This document shows, one piece after another, positions 43,794-53,361 of a stretch of DNA of 64,000 nt. Each line of letters opens with the position of its first letter. Within the stretch, counting starts at the first letter, position 1. Both the position numbers and the translations under genes were made by a program. Source of the stretch: Gammaproteobacteria bacterium (lineage in GTDB: Bacteria > Pseudomonadota > Gammaproteobacteria > Pseudomonadales > Pseudohongiellaceae); assembly GCA_030831165.1 (NCBI GenBank), contig JAURLP010000019.1:1-64000 (forward strand). Direction: 5' to 3'. The notes under the pieces are model-generated. The model saw only the letters and a list, made by a program, of their open reading frames with translations, made no database searches and was not told the DNA's origin.

Positions 43794-44809
43794 CTCGGCT
43801 GATTTCCTTGCTCATTTTGAACTGGCCTCGGTGATAATTCCCCGCCATGGAAAGTTTCTATACCTTCTTTTGTTTGCAGCAATAATGCTCCCTGCTTATT
43901 AACCCCCATAACTTTGCCCAGGATACCGCTAGGCTGATTAGTATGCGTTTTTAATTCAACCTGCCTACCTTTTAGAGCATCAAAGTCTTCCCATTCATCT
44001 TTAAACGCAACAAAGCCTCCAGCTTCAAATTCATCAATCATTTTGATCATTTCAGCTAATATTTCTGCAATCAGCTTATTGCGATCCGGCACACTGCCCG
44101 AAATAGTTTTTATATCCACCCAGGGCTGATCTACATTAAACATCGATTGAGGGTTCGCATTTATATTTAGCCCTATTCCAATTAACACTTGAGAAAGACC
44201 TGTAGGATCGCCTGTAATTTCCAGTAATATACCGGCCAGCTTTTTTTCTTGCCAGAGAATGTCATTTGGCCACTTGATACCCAAACCATGAACTTTGTTT
44301 CGCTCTAAAACTCGGACAATGGCTAGTGCAATAACCAAGCTAAAACCTTCAATTTCACTAAGCCCGGTATTGAATTCACGTGCTACTGTAAAATAAAGAT
44401 TATGACCAAAAGGGCTGATCCATGGCCTCCCTCTTCTTCCCCTGCCAGCAGTTTGTTGCTCTGCCAAACAAACAAATAGCCTGTTTCCTTCCAGGTTTAA
44501 CTCCCTACTTCGCAATAGCTCCATAGTATAAGAGGAAGTTGAATCAAGACTTTGGAAAATTTTAATGTCCTGAATTTTAACTCTCAGATCAGCGGGTATA
44601 TTCTTTAATATGCTTTCGTGATCGAACAGGTCCAGCGGCTCAGATAATTTATAACCTTTACCTTTAACCGAATGCAGTTCAAGACCCAGATCATGAATTC
44701 TTGAAATCATTTTCCAGATGGATGTACGGCTTACTTGCAGCGTATTTGCCAGCATTTCACCAGAGTGAAATTTTCCATCAGCAAGCAGTTTGAGTAATTT
44801 AAAGTGCAT
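43790..44809 (-). CDS. birA: biotin--[acetyl-CoA-carboxylase] ligase and biotin operon repressor
   Basis: About 339 residues from the ATG at 44809 (MHFKLLKLLADGKFHSG). An upstream in-frame ATG at 44851 would put 14 extra residues inside the amt terminator hairpin and is rejected. The N-terminal winged helix (LANTLQVSRTSIWKMISRIHDLGLELHSVKGKGYKL) is present, so it is the bifunctional repressor type. The ligase motif is GRGRRGRPWISPFG, then GIKWPNDILW and LAGILLEI; the C-terminal SH3-like domain is shorter. It attaches biotin to the AccB subunit. It is first in the birA-coaX-SPOR operon. Confidence 0.95.
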   Translation of the reverse strand: MHFKLLKLLADGKFHSGEMLANTLQVSRTSIWKMISRIHDLGLELHSVKGKGYKLSEPLDLFDHESILKNIPADLRVKIQDIKIFQSLDSTSSYTMELLRSRELNLEGNRLFVCLAEQQTAGRGRRGRPWISPFGHNLYFTVAREFNTGLSEIEGFSLVIALAIVRVLERNKVHGLGIKWPNDILWQEKKLAGILLEITGDPTGLSQVLIGIGLNINANPQSMFNVDQPWVDIKTISGSVPDRNKLIAEILAEMIKMIDEFEAGGFVAFKDEWEDFDALKGRQVELKTHTNQPSGILGKVMGVNKQGALLLQTKEGIETFHGGELSPRPVQNEQGNQPR

Positions 44810-44826
44810 AATTTTTTTGTGGAAAA

Positions 44827-44854
44827 AAATTGGGAAGCCGGAGCTTCCCAATTT
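44827..44854. terminator. bidirectional terminator between amt and birA
   Basis: AAATTGGGAAGC (44827-44838) and GCTTCCCAATTT (44843-44854) are perfectly complementary over 12 bases around a CGGA loop. On the minus strand it is followed by a T-run, so it ends the ammonium transporter transcript just before birA. Confidence 0.9.
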
Positions 44855-44911
44855 TAGATTGTTGCTCAGTTTAAAACCTTAAACTTCAACAATAATGTTT
44901 AAAATCCAGAC

Positions 44912-46204
44912 CTAAAGATCATATCCTTTTTCATCATGCAGTGCGATATCTAGCCCCAGGGTTTCATCTTCTTCACCCACCCTGAACCCAATTAAGGCAG
45001 TCACAACTTTTACAATAATATAGGTTAAGACAGCCGTATAAACCAAGGTACTGACTATCCCAATTAGTTGCACACCAACTTGCGACCCCATAGTCATGCC
45101 TTCATTAAAACCTTGCCCACTAAAAACGCCCAAACCAGCCGAGGCAAATATTCCGGCAAAGAATGTTCCCAACATACCACCAACACCATGCACCGGGAAA
45201 ACATCCAGAGAGTCATCAATTTTCAAGACCTGTTTTAAATATTGCGTCGCGAAGAAACAAACTATTCCAGCGCACAGCCCGATCACCAGAGCGCCACCAG
45301 GTCCTACATAGCCAGATGCTGGCGTAATAGTCCCCAAGCCTGCCACCATACCAGTGACAATACCCAAAACTGAAGGCTTACCGAATTTAATTTTCTCCAT
45401 CATCATCCAGGAAATCGAACCTGCCGCTGCGGAAATATGTGTAACCAACATCGCCATGCCTGCATCACCATTTGCCGCCAGAGCGCTGCCACCATTAAAA
45501 CCAAACCAGCCAACCCAAAGCATGCCCGCACCGGTAACTGTCATCGTCATATTATGTGGAGCCATAGTCGTTTTGCCAAACCCCCTTCTGGTTCCAACTG
45601 TCAGCGCACAAACCAAAGCTGCTATACCTGCAGTAATATGGACAACTGTTCCTCCAGCAAAATCCAGCAAGCCCATAGCTCCTAACCAACCTCCTCCCCA
45701 AACCCAGTGAGTTATCGGCACATAGACCAATAGAAGCCACAGCATACTGAAAAGCATTACTGAACCAAATTTCACCCTCTCTGCAAAACCACCAAAAATA
45801 AGTGCTGGTGTAATAATGGCAAAGGTCATTTGGAATAGGGCAAACACCGATTCAGGAATAGACCCTGCAACACTGTCCTCTTGAATGCCCGCAAACATAA
45901 AGTTACTGAAATCCCCTATAAAAGCATTGCCTTCACCAAATGCCAAGCTGTAGCCACAAACCAGCCATACAATAGATGCTACACAGGTAATCGCAAAACA
46001 TTGCATTAGCACTGACAGCACATTCCTTACCCGAACAAGACCTCCATAAAACAAGGAAAGGCCAGGAATTGTCATAAACAAAACCAAGGCCGTTGAAGTC
46101 ATAATCCAGGCAGTATCGGCTCCATCAACTTCCTGAGCGAAACTGATAGCCGGCAATAACACGAGGCCAAGTATCAACAAACCTGGATTAAAGATCTTTC
46201 TCAT
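44912..46204 (-). CDS. amtB: ammonium transporter (AmtB type) with signal peptide
   Basis: 430 residues. A cleavable signal peptide (MRKIFNPGLLILGLVLLPAISFAQ) precedes 11 membrane helices, as in E. coli AmtB. Landmarks include FMTIPGLSLFYGGLVR, the DFAGGTVVHITAGIAALV pore histidine region and DSLDVFPVHGVGGMLGTFFAGIF with the second pore histidine. It forms a trimer in the inner membrane that carries ammonium and is blocked by GlnK. It is divergent from glnK and the second amt across a shared regulatory region. Confidence 0.95.
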   Translation of the reverse strand: MRKIFNPGLLILGLVLLPAISFAQEVDGADTAWIMTSTALVLFMTIPGLSLFYGGLVRVRNVLSVLMQCFAITCVASIVWLVCGYSLAFGEGNAFIGDFSNFMFAGIQEDSVAGSIPESVFALFQMTFAIITPALIFGGFAERVKFGSVMLFSMLWLLLVYVPITHWVWGGGWLGAMGLLDFAGGTVVHITAGIAALVCALTVGTRRGFGKTTMAPHNMTMTVTGAGMLWVGWFGFNGGSALAANGDAGMAMLVTHISAAAGSISWMMMEKIKFGKPSVLGIVTGMVAGLGTITPASGYVGPGGALVIGLCAGIVCFFATQYLKQVLKIDDSLDVFPVHGVGGMLGTFFAGIFASAGLGVFSGQGFNEGMTMGSQVGVQLIGIVSTLVYTAVLTYIIVKVVTALIGFRVGEEDETLGLDIALHDEKGYDL

Positions 46205-46511
46205 TATTTTCCCCTTCAGAAACGTCTTGTTGTGTTTTTTTTATTAAAAAAATTATATTAGGTTAATTTATGCACTTTTGTGCACTTTTTTATTATGTGT
46301 TTTTTATGCACTTTATTTGATCGTTACAACATCAACATTGCAGCAGAAAATGCTAAACAGGAGCATAAGATAAAGACTAATCTAAAAACAAGCGTTTTAG
46401 CCCCTCCACCCGCCAATTCATACCTTAAACCAATATGCAACTGGAATAATGCCATGCAAAGGACGCCTCCCCCTGAAGAAGAAAATCTTTAAAGCGCATT
46501 TCTTTTAAAAA

Positions 46512-46528
46512 TGCACCAAAGCTGTGCA
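46512..46528 (+). promoter_or_regulatory. NtrC-type binding site upstream of glnK
   Basis: TGCACCAAAGCTGTGCA has the arms TGCAC/GTGCA seven bases apart, the 17-base layout of NtrC enhancer sites. Its centre lies about 107 bases before the predicted sigma-54 start, close to the distance of the E. coli glnA enhancers. Confidence 0.75.
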
Positions 46529-46600
46529 AAAGCGTGTCGCCGCATATGGTTTAGGCTCCATAATATTTTTAACTCATTGTTATATATGGCTATTTAAATG

Positions 46601-46616
46601 TTGGCATAGCGATTGC
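46601..46616 (+). promoter_or_regulatory. sigma-54 promoter of glnK-amt
   Basis: TTGGCATAGCGATTGCA carries the invariant GG and GC of the -24 and -12 elements with correct spacing (TGGCAT, five bases, TTGC), one change from the consensus. The start would fall near 46627, about 100 bases before glnK. Confidence 0.8.
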
Positions 46617-46711
46617 AAACTGACTATTGCGGCTTTTAAGGAGCTAATTATAAAACTTTGTTTCTCGGCAGCCCGACTATCAATCAATGTAGAAATAGCT
46701 GCTAAAACTAA

Positions 46712-47065
<354 letters not shown>

Positions 47066-47118
47066 GCAATTGATCTATTTGAACTTAAAGTTATACCAAG
47101 CTTTTAGGAGGGCTTAGT

Positions 47119-48393
47119 ATGGAAAGCAATCTAAATTATATTTTTGAACTACAGTACGCCATGGATACCTTTTACTTCCTGGTGACTGGAGCTTTAGTTA
47201 TGTGGATGGCCGCCGGTTTTGCAATGTTGGAAGCTGGTCTGGTTCGTTCTAAAAACACCACAGAAATTCTTGCCAAAAACGTATCGCTATTTGCAGTGGC
47301 TTGTACTATGTACATGATCTGCGGTTATGCAATTATGTACGATGGCGGTGTCTTCCTGAGTGGTATCACAACTGTTGCTGAAATGGATGACGCTGCTGTT
47401 GCTGCTGTACTTGCTTCATCTACTGAGGCCGGCTTCGGTGACATGAGCGACTATTCTGGTGCTTCTGATTTCTTCTTCCAGGTTGTATTCGTTGCTACAG
47501 CGATGTCTATTGTATCTGGAGCCGTTGCAGAACGAATGAAGCTTTGGGCATTCCTTTTCTTTGCAGTTGTCATGACAGGCCTTATCTATCCTATGGAAGG
47601 TAGCTGGACCTGGGGTGGTGCTTCTGTATTTGGTATGTTTGAATTAAATTACAGCGACTATGCCGGATCTGGGATTGTACATTTAGCCGGCGCTGCTGCA
47701 GCTCTTGCTGGTGTCCTCTTGCTCGGTCCACGTAAAGGTAAATATGCTGCTGATGGTTCAGTGAAACCTATCCCAGGTGCCAATATGCCTTTAGCGACCT
47801 TGGGTACTTTCATTCTATGGATGGGCTGGTTCGGCTTTAATGGTGGCTCTACCTTAAAACTGGGTGGTATTGGTGTTGCAAACGAAGTAGCTAACGTGTT
47901 CCTTAATACCAATGCAGCCGCTGCGGGTGGATTGATAGGCGCCTTGATCGTATCACGCATCCTGTTTGGTAAAGCTGATTTAACCATGATCCTCAATGGT
48001 GCTTTAGCGGGACTGGTGGCCATTACTGCTGACCCGGCTTCTCCAGGCCCACTGGCTTCAACTATCGTTGGCCTGATCGGCGGCATCATCGTTGTCTTTA
48101 GTATTCTTGCTTTCGACAAACTGAAAATTGATGATCCTGTAGGTGCATTATCCGTTCATGGAGTGGTTGGTATCTTTGGCGTAATGGTAGTTTGTGTGAC
48201 TGGTGGTGCTAGCGTCTCTGGTCAGATTGTTGGAATACTGACTATCTTTATCTGGGTATTTGTTACCAGCTTCATCGTCTGGTTGATACTTAAAATGATT
48301 ATGGGTATCCGAGTCTCTGAAGAGGAAGAAGCTGAAGGTGTTGACATGTCAGAGTGTGGTGTAGAAGCCTACCCTGAGTTTGTAAACAACTAA
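47119..48393 (+). CDS. second ammonium transporter, without signal peptide
   Basis: 424 residues, inner membrane, 11 helices. It is of a different Amt subtype from the minus-strand gene: no cleavable signal, an N-terminus MESNLNYIFELQYAMDTFYFLVTGALVMWM, and FAMLEAGLVRSKNTTEILAKN. The pore histidine regions are GIVHLAGAAAALAGVLLLG and GALSVHGVVGIFGVM. It is read with glnK under the sigma-54 promoter and ends at a strong terminator. A second amt next to the first suggests different affinity or regulation; that is inference. Confidence 0.93.
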   Translation: MESNLNYIFELQYAMDTFYFLVTGALVMWMAAGFAMLEAGLVRSKNTTEILAKNVSLFAVACTMYMICGYAIMYDGGVFLSGITTVAEMDDAAVAAVLASSTEAGFGDMSDYSGASDFFFQVVFVATAMSIVSGAVAERMKLWAFLFFAVVMTGLIYPMEGSWTWGGASVFGMFELNYSDYAGSGIVHLAGAAAALAGVLLLGPRKGKYAADGSVKPIPGANMPLATLGTFILWMGWFGFNGGSTLKLGGIGVANEVANVFLNTNAAAAGGLIGALIVSRILFGKADLTMILNGALAGLVAITADPASPGPLASTIVGLIGGIIVVFSILAFDKLKIDDPVGALSVHGVVGIFGVMVVCVTGGASVSGQIVGILTIFIWVFVTSFIVWLILKMIMGIRVSEEEEAEGVDMSECGVEAYPEFVNN

Positions 48394-48415
48394 ACTCTTA
48401 CTTTCAATCTAGAAC

Positions 48416-48448
48416 TAAAAACGCCACTCAATGAGTGGCGTTTTTTTT
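48416..48448. terminator. terminator after the second amt gene
   Basis: ACGCCACTCA (48421-48430) and TGAGTGGCGT (48432-48441) form a stem of about ten pairs followed by eight T bases. An A-run on the left allows it to work from the minus strand for the gsp remnant as well. Confidence 0.9.
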
Positions 48449-48463
48449 AGTTAAAAAACAGTT

Positions 48464-49830
48464 TTAATCTTGAGCTCGAATTTCTTCAAGGCTTTCTGAA
48501 AACGGAGTGGTTTCTTCTTCGCCAACTTCAATATCTCGACTGATTAAATAGTTAAATCGGTCTGCGGATAAATCGCTGGCACTTTGACTATCACGAATAA
48601 TCGTCGGGCGAATAAAAACCATTAACACTCCTTGGTCATCACCATTGTTGGTCGAACGAAATAAAGGACCAATAGAGGCATACTGCCCAGGAAAGGCACT
48701 CTGGTTTCAGTGTTATCGTATTGATCATCCATCAAGCCTCCCAATATTAGAAACTCGCCATCTTCTACCAGCACATTGGTTGTAATTTCACGCTCAGCGG
48801 TAACGACATCGGCTGTTCCCAACTGGGCAGGCGTTGCCAATAAACTTGATGATTTTTGTTGAATAGTCAGGCGCACCAAAGTGCCTTCACTCACTTGTGG
48901 CGTTACTGTTAATTCGATACCTACTGTTTCACGATCAATGGTTTGGAATGGATTATTGGCGTTATTGTTGGATGAAGTAAAACTACCTGTAATAAAAGGC
49001 ACCTCAGTACCAACGGCAATATAACCTTCTTCATTATCCAACGTGACAATAGAAGGTTGCGATAATACCCGCGTGTTAGCATCAGATTCCAATGCCTGAA
49101 TTAATAAACCAAAGCCTCGACCTTCTGCTGAGTCAAAATCACCACCGCCAATTACCGCTCCCTGAACATTCGCCAGCGCACCAGTAACAGCATCCGAGGT
49201 AGATGACAGATCACCGCTACCGACACTAATTATAGTTGCCAAAAGATTATCAAACTGTGTTAAATAACCGCCGGCTTGTTGATCAGCATAAACCAACTGT
49301 GCACTAAGCCTGGCTGCCTGGTCCTGGGAAATTTCTGCTATCACCGCTTCAATTTGTACTGAAGGACTTAACACTGTTCGCAAAACACCATCCAGCCGAA
49401 ATCTAACGACGGCTTGTTTTTCATAGGGTTCGATGTGTATGTCTGAAGCCTGCTATTTCAGTGCCTCAGCTAATATCGAATTGAGAAGACGTATAATCGG
49501 CGCATCATTTTCTGAATCAAGCAAATCAACTGAGTCTTCTAGTGCAGCAGCTGCCTCTTCCAGATCAACAAAATCTTTTATTCAGGCCATTACCGTTTCT
49601 GAAGATGATTGCTGATTTTGGTAAAGACGAGCTAATAGTTGATCAAATTCCTCATTATCGACCTCTTTCAGAGATAAATTGGCATCATTACAACGAATAA
49701 GCTCAGAAAGCACCCAGTTTTCAAGAGCCTGAGTATGTATCAGCTCAGCCGAATCGGGTCGAACCAGCACTCGATTCAAACGGGCAAACTCATACGGCAG
49801 CAGCGTCAATGATTTGGGTCTATTCAGCAT
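48464..49830 (-). pseudogene. gspE::gspD fusion remnant of a type II secretion system
   Basis: Read from 49830 leftward. The first part is the N-terminus of a GspE-type ATPase: MLNRPKSLTLLPYEFARLN, then [31 protein letters not shown] and LDGVLRTVL. Near 49360 the frame passes straight into secretin GspD ([56 protein letters not shown]). Two in-frame stops, TGA at 49582-49584 and TAG at 49453-49455, each one transition from a sense codon, break the gspE part. One missing base near 48669 shifts the end; in the other frame PLFRSTNN and [13 protein letters not shown] restore the secretin C-terminus up to TAA 48464-48466. Walker A and B motifs of GspE and the N-domains of GspD are absent. It is a decayed pseudogene. 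Confidence 0.9.
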
Positions 49831-50279
49831 CAGGAGATTATATACCGCATTATGTTAAGTATTTAATATTTAACCACAGTGTACCGTGAATTAGAGGTGG
49901 CTCAAAAAGGTCAATATTAATGGTAGTTATAAGCTTCATACATTTATGCTATCTATGAAGATAAAATGTACAAAAAGTGCTAAATCTTCTGCAAATTAGA
50001 GCTTATTTGCTCTAGTCCCTAGAGTAGCAGATGATAACTCTCATCAAATAAGCCGTAAAATTAGATTAGACTATCAAATAATATTCTTAGTCCTTTTAAA
50101 ACAAGCCAGGCAGAAGCAAATTAATAACATGTTTGTAAAGTAGCCGAAATAAAAAAGCCAGATAACTGCTTAATTACCTGGCATTTTTATTAATATAAAT
50201 TTTTTAAATTATTAACTTACTATATGTTTTAGCATTGATATTTATTTTAACTTTTAATTCGCTCTATTTATTTGCTCTA
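49831..50279. other. AT-rich gap without genes
   Basis: 449 bases between the gsp remnant and the small RHH gene. Besides the terminator at 50151-50182, I see an inverted repeat CTCTAG-TCC-CTAGAG (50010-50024) set in a wider TGC...GCA hairpin. No ORF or RNA family is recognised. Confidence 0.5.
50151..50182 (-). terminator. terminator of the small RHH gene
   Basis: On the minus strand GCCAGGTAA and TTATCTGGC pair over nine positions, including one G-U, followed by six T bases (complement of 50151-50156). Confidence 0.75.
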
Positions 50280-50438
50280 TTATTCTTCATGCTCTTTTAG
50301 AAACTTTCGAATAAAGTGACGCACTTCTCTTGCTGCACTAGTATCAAGATCATCGCAAAGCTCAATAAAGGCTTCTTTCTCTTCTTTATTCAGCCGAATA
50401 ATCAATTGACTATTCTTTTTCTTTTTTTCTTTAGCCAT
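50280..50438 (-). CDS. small ribbon-helix-helix (CopG/Arc-like) DNA-binding protein
   Basis: 52 residues. The ATG at 50438 is chosen because GGAAG lies a few bases upstream; an in-frame ATG at 50450 adds four residues. A basic start (MAKEKKKKNSQ) leads into a strand LIIRLN, helix KEEKEAFIELCDDLD, then TSAAREVRHFIRKFLKEHEE. This is the beta-alpha-alpha pattern of a ribbon-helix-helix repressor. No toxin partner is seen next to it. Upstream, an 8-base inverted repeat (50490-50510) and a related copy (50541-50550) suggest autoregulation. It has its own terminator at 50151-50182. Confidence 0.7.
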   Translation of the reverse strand: MAKEKKKKNSQLIIRLNKEEKEAFIELCDDLDTSAAREVRHFIRKFLKEHEE

Positions 50439-50489
50439 GGTTTCTTCCATAAGAAGATAAATTCAAGAACAGAAAGTATATACGTCCAC

Positions 50490-50550
50490 TATCTACTAGC
50501 CAAGTAGATAAGTCAGAACCCGTTTAGGTAAAACAAATATTCTACTTGTC
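50490..50550. promoter_or_regulatory. repeats upstream of the RHH gene, candidate operators
   Basis: TATCTACT (50490-50497) and AGTAGATA (50503-50510) form a perfect inverted repeat with a five-base spacer. TCTACTTGTC at 50541-50550 repeats TCTACTAGCC (50492-50501) with eight of ten bases shared. RHH repressors usually bind such repeated short boxes near their own promoter. Confidence 0.5.
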
Positions 50551-50636
50551 TAGGAAATGCTTAAGCTTAGTAAAGCAAATTGCCTTGATACTAGATTTGA
50601 GACAGGAGTTAACATGCTAATATTTTAGACATAAAA

Positions 50637-50668
50637 AACCCGTTATACCGAAGGTATAACGGGCTTTA
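50637..50668. terminator. terminator after the DUF1552 gene
   Basis: ACCCGTTATACC and GGTATAACGGGC pair with a short GAA loop; an A-run lies on the left and TTTATA on the right. On the minus strand the T-run follows directly. Confidence 0.85.
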
Positions 50669-50691
50669 TATTTTAAACTATCAGCTACTAA

Positions 50692-52041
50692 TTAAGCTTT
50701 AGAAATACTGATACGTCCATTACTGTGACCTAATTGATCAAGGTGAATGCCGTATACATCCAAAATGCCTAGTAACAAGTTAGCGTTTGGAGTTGAGTCA
50801 CCATTCTCAGCGATCACATCAGTATGATGTCCGCTACGAAGTTGACCAGCACCACCACCAATAACAACATTAGATAATGGGTCTTTACTATGCACGTTAC
50901 CGTCACCCATACCAGCACCATAATAAATAACAGTGTTGTCTAGTAGGCTGCCGTTAACATCTTCAACTTCAGCCAATTTCGCAACTAAGTAGTCAGAAAC
51001 CAGTTTAGAGTGATAAGTGTTAATCAGAGCATGTAATGCCTGTCTTTCAGGATTATAGCCATGGTGAGATACACCGTGATGTTGCTCAGGCACACCGATC
51101 TGAGGATAGGTACGCTGATTCAACTCACGTGAAAGCATCATGCTGGATACACGAGTAGTATCAGTTTGGAAAGCCAAAGCCATCAACTCAAACTGTATAC
51201 GAACGTGATCATCATATAATTCTGGAATCTCAACAGGAGCAGCAGATAAGTTAGAACCTTGCTCTCTCATACGGCCTTCAAGATTACCAATACGTCTTTC
51301 AACTTCACGAACATTTTCCAGGAAGTCATTAATACGTCTCTGGTCACGAATACCCAGTCTGCTTTCCATATTTGCAGCAGATACCATGATTGAGTCTAAT
51401 AAACTCTTGTCAGTCTGAGCACGAACCAGACGCTCTTCAGTAGTAGCGCCATATCCGAACATACGCTCGAAAACAACACGTGGGTTAATTTCCATAGGAA
51501 GAGGCTGGTTAGCTTCTTTCCATGCAATCGTATTGATGTAGCCACAACTACTAGTTCCGTCACAAGCACCAATCATTGCGCCGGCATCTTCAATTGCTAA
51601 TTCTAGAGAAGGTAATGGAGTGTCTTGGCCAATGTGATCTGCAATAATTTGGTCAATGGTTTTACCCGCTTCTACGTCAGCACCAGAAGTATCTTTAGCA
51701 ACTGCACCACTCATCCAGGTACAGCTAGAAGTAGCGTGTCCTGAACCAGTTGTGTTCGCAGTATTCAATTTCATGTTGCTGAAAACCTGCATTTGATTAC
51801 GGAAAGGCTCAAGAGGTTTTAAGATCTGAGTCATCTCATAATCAGCACCTTCAGTAGTAGGTACATACTCATCAAGAATTACACCGTGAGGAGTGTAAAT
51901 AGATGCAAATCTTAGCTGAGGTGCAGCTGAGTCCTGAGCGCTTGCAGCTGGAATCATTGCTTCCAACATTGGCAAGCCCATAGTTACACCGGCGCCTTTT
52001 AATACTGTACGTCTCGGTAGTGATTTTTTGGTGATAAACAT
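50692..52041 (-). CDS. DUF1552 family Tat-exported protein
   Basis: 449 residues. The start MFITKKSLPRRTVLKGAGVT is a twin-arginine signal, followed by PMLEAMIPAASAQ. The body matches DUF1552, predicted phosphatase/sulfatase-like exported proteins, with RFASIYTPHGVILDEYVP, CTWMSGAVAKD, SMMLSRELNQRTYPQIG, HHGVSHHG and VIYYGAGMGDGNVHSKDPLSNVVIGGGAG. DUF1552 genes are normally paired with a large cytochrome-containing DUF1592/DUF1588 protein; none is adjacent here. Function unknown. It stands alone, with its own terminator. Confidence 0.85.
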   Translation of the reverse strand: MFITKKSLPRRTVLKGAGVTMGLPMLEAMIPAASAQDSAAPQLRFASIYTPHGVILDEYVPTTEGADYEMTQILKPLEPFRNQMQVFSNMKLNTANTTGSGHATSSCTWMSGAVAKDTSGADVEAGKTIDQIIADHIGQDTPLPSLELAIEDAGAMIGACDGTSSCGYINTIAWKEANQPLPMEINPRVVFERMFGYGATTEERLVRAQTDKSLLDSIMVSAANMESRLGIRDQRRINDFLENVREVERRIGNLEGRMREQGSNLSAAPVEIPELYDDHVRIQFELMALAFQTDTTRVSSMMLSRELNQRTYPQIGVPEQHHGVSHHGYNPERQALHALINTYHSKLVSDYLVAKLAEVEDVNGSLLDNTVIYYGAGMGDGNVHSKDPLSNVVIGGGAGQLRSGHHTDVIAENGDSTPNANLLLGILDVYGIHLDQLGHSNGRISISKA

Positions 52042-52316
52042 TATCTAACCCCCTGTATTACTGTAATTGTTATCGAGTTTTGGTACAAAAAAACTGTCTT
52101 TCATCTAACTGTCTCCGATTATGCCCTAGATTTTCAAAAAACTGCAACCGTTATTCATAAAAAAAAGATAAGATGCAGAATAATTGCACATTTCGCCATG
52201 CCAGTTCAGTACTATCTGATAAACCTTTATTATTTATAAGGTTTTTACACCTAAGCATTTATGCCTCCCTGAGGCTCATACGCATGATTTTAACACCTTG
52301 AAATCATTGAAAACTA

Positions 52317-53282
52317 TCACTTTATACCGGCCCTGTTATGTGGCCGCTCATAATCAATTTCAGGCCCAACAGGCACTATCTGAGTTGGATTTATCATGTC
52401 ATGACTATAATAATAATGCACTTTTATATGCCTGAAGCTAACTGTTTCCTTCACTCCCGGCACTTGATATAGCTCCCGGACGTAGTTAGAGATATTAGGA
52501 TAGTCCTCTATTCGTTTTTTATTGGTTTTGAAATGGCCATAATACACACAGTCAAACCTGATAAGAGTCGTAAAAAGACGCCAATCTGCCTCGGTGATTT
52601 TACTTCCGACAAGGTATCTTTGCTGACTTAAAATACTTTCAACCTGGTCCATGGCTGCAAACAGGTTTTTGTAATGCTTTTCGTATACATCCTGCTGGGT
52701 GGCAAACCCACACTTGTAAACCCCGTTATTTATATTGTGGTAAACCAATTCATTAATTTCATCAATAGCTCCGCGGAAGGCATCGGGATAATAATCGGTG
52801 TCATCATCCGTAAACTCACTAAATGCAGTATTCAACATACGAATAATTTCTGAAGACTCATTATTGACTATGCAATTATTCTTTTTATCCCATAACACCG
52901 GCACAGTAACCCGGCCGGAATAATCGGATTGCTGAGTTGTGTATACCTGGTACATATAGGCTATGTCCGGAATAGGACAAGCATGAAATCCATATTTAAG
53001 ACTTTCCTGGTCACTAATAACCCATCCATGTTCAAGCATTTCTGCTTCAACAACGGTTACGCCGATAATATCCTCAAGTTTCTTTATGGTCCGAAATATT
53101 AAGGTGCGATGTGCCCAGGGGCAGGCCAAAGAAACAAACAAATGATATCGCCCGGCTTCTGCTGGAAAATTATCGTCGCCTATTTGATTTCTAAATTGAG
53201 CATCTGTTCGTATAAACTCGCCTCCTGAAGAATCAGTATCATACCAATCAGTGCTCCACTCCCCTTTAACTAATAACCCCAT
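52317..53282 (-). CDS. yqjG: glutathionyl-hydroquinone reductase
   Basis: About 321 residues from ATG 53282 (MGLLVKGEWSTDWYDT); GAGGG lies five bases upstream, so an in-frame TTG four codons earlier is rejected. The xi-class GST signature is complete: GRYHLFVSLACPWAHRTLI with the catalytic cysteine in CPWAHR, FRNQIG upstream and VPVLWDKKNNCIVNNESSEIIRML. It reduces glutathionyl-hydroquinones in the cytoplasm and is often tied to quinone or aromatic stress. It is followed on the other side by a tannase-like gene whose products may be phenolic; the link is inference. Confidence 0.92.
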   Translation of the reverse strand: MGLLVKGEWSTDWYDTDSSGGEFIRTDAQFRNQIGDDNFPAEAGRYHLFVSLACPWAHRTLIFRTIKKLEDIIGVTVVEAEMLEHGWVISDQESLKYGFHACPIPDIAYMYQVYTTQQSDYSGRVTVPVLWDKKNNCIVNNESSEIIRMLNTAFSEFTDDDTDYYPDAFRGAIDEINELVYHNINNGVYKCGFATQQDVYEKHYKNLFAAMDQVESILSQQRYLVGSKITEADWRLFTTLIRFDCVYYGHFKTNKKRIEDYPNISNYVRELYQVPGVKETVSFRHIKVHYYYSHDMINPTQIVPVGPEIDYERPHNRAGIK

Positions 53283-53361
53283 GTTTACCCTCAATAAAAT
53301 ATGGAAACCTTGCCCCTTAGGCAGGCTTCAAAAATGAATATATTTTGTGATTATATGTGTG

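Noticed and set aside
44810-44851. Longer BirA N-terminus from ATG 44851
   Set aside because: These codons lie in the amt terminator hairpin and do not match the family start.
46280-46492. 70-codon ORF in the amtB-glnK gap
   Set aside because: No family features or ribosome binding site, and it overlaps the palindromic regulatory sites.
47658-48119. 153-codon ORF antisense to the second amt gene
   Set aside because: Lies wholly inside a well-conserved gene; a shadow of its codon bias.
48660-48680. Programmed frameshift in the gspD end
   Set aside because: No slippery heptamer is present, and two upstream stop codons already make the gene non-functional.
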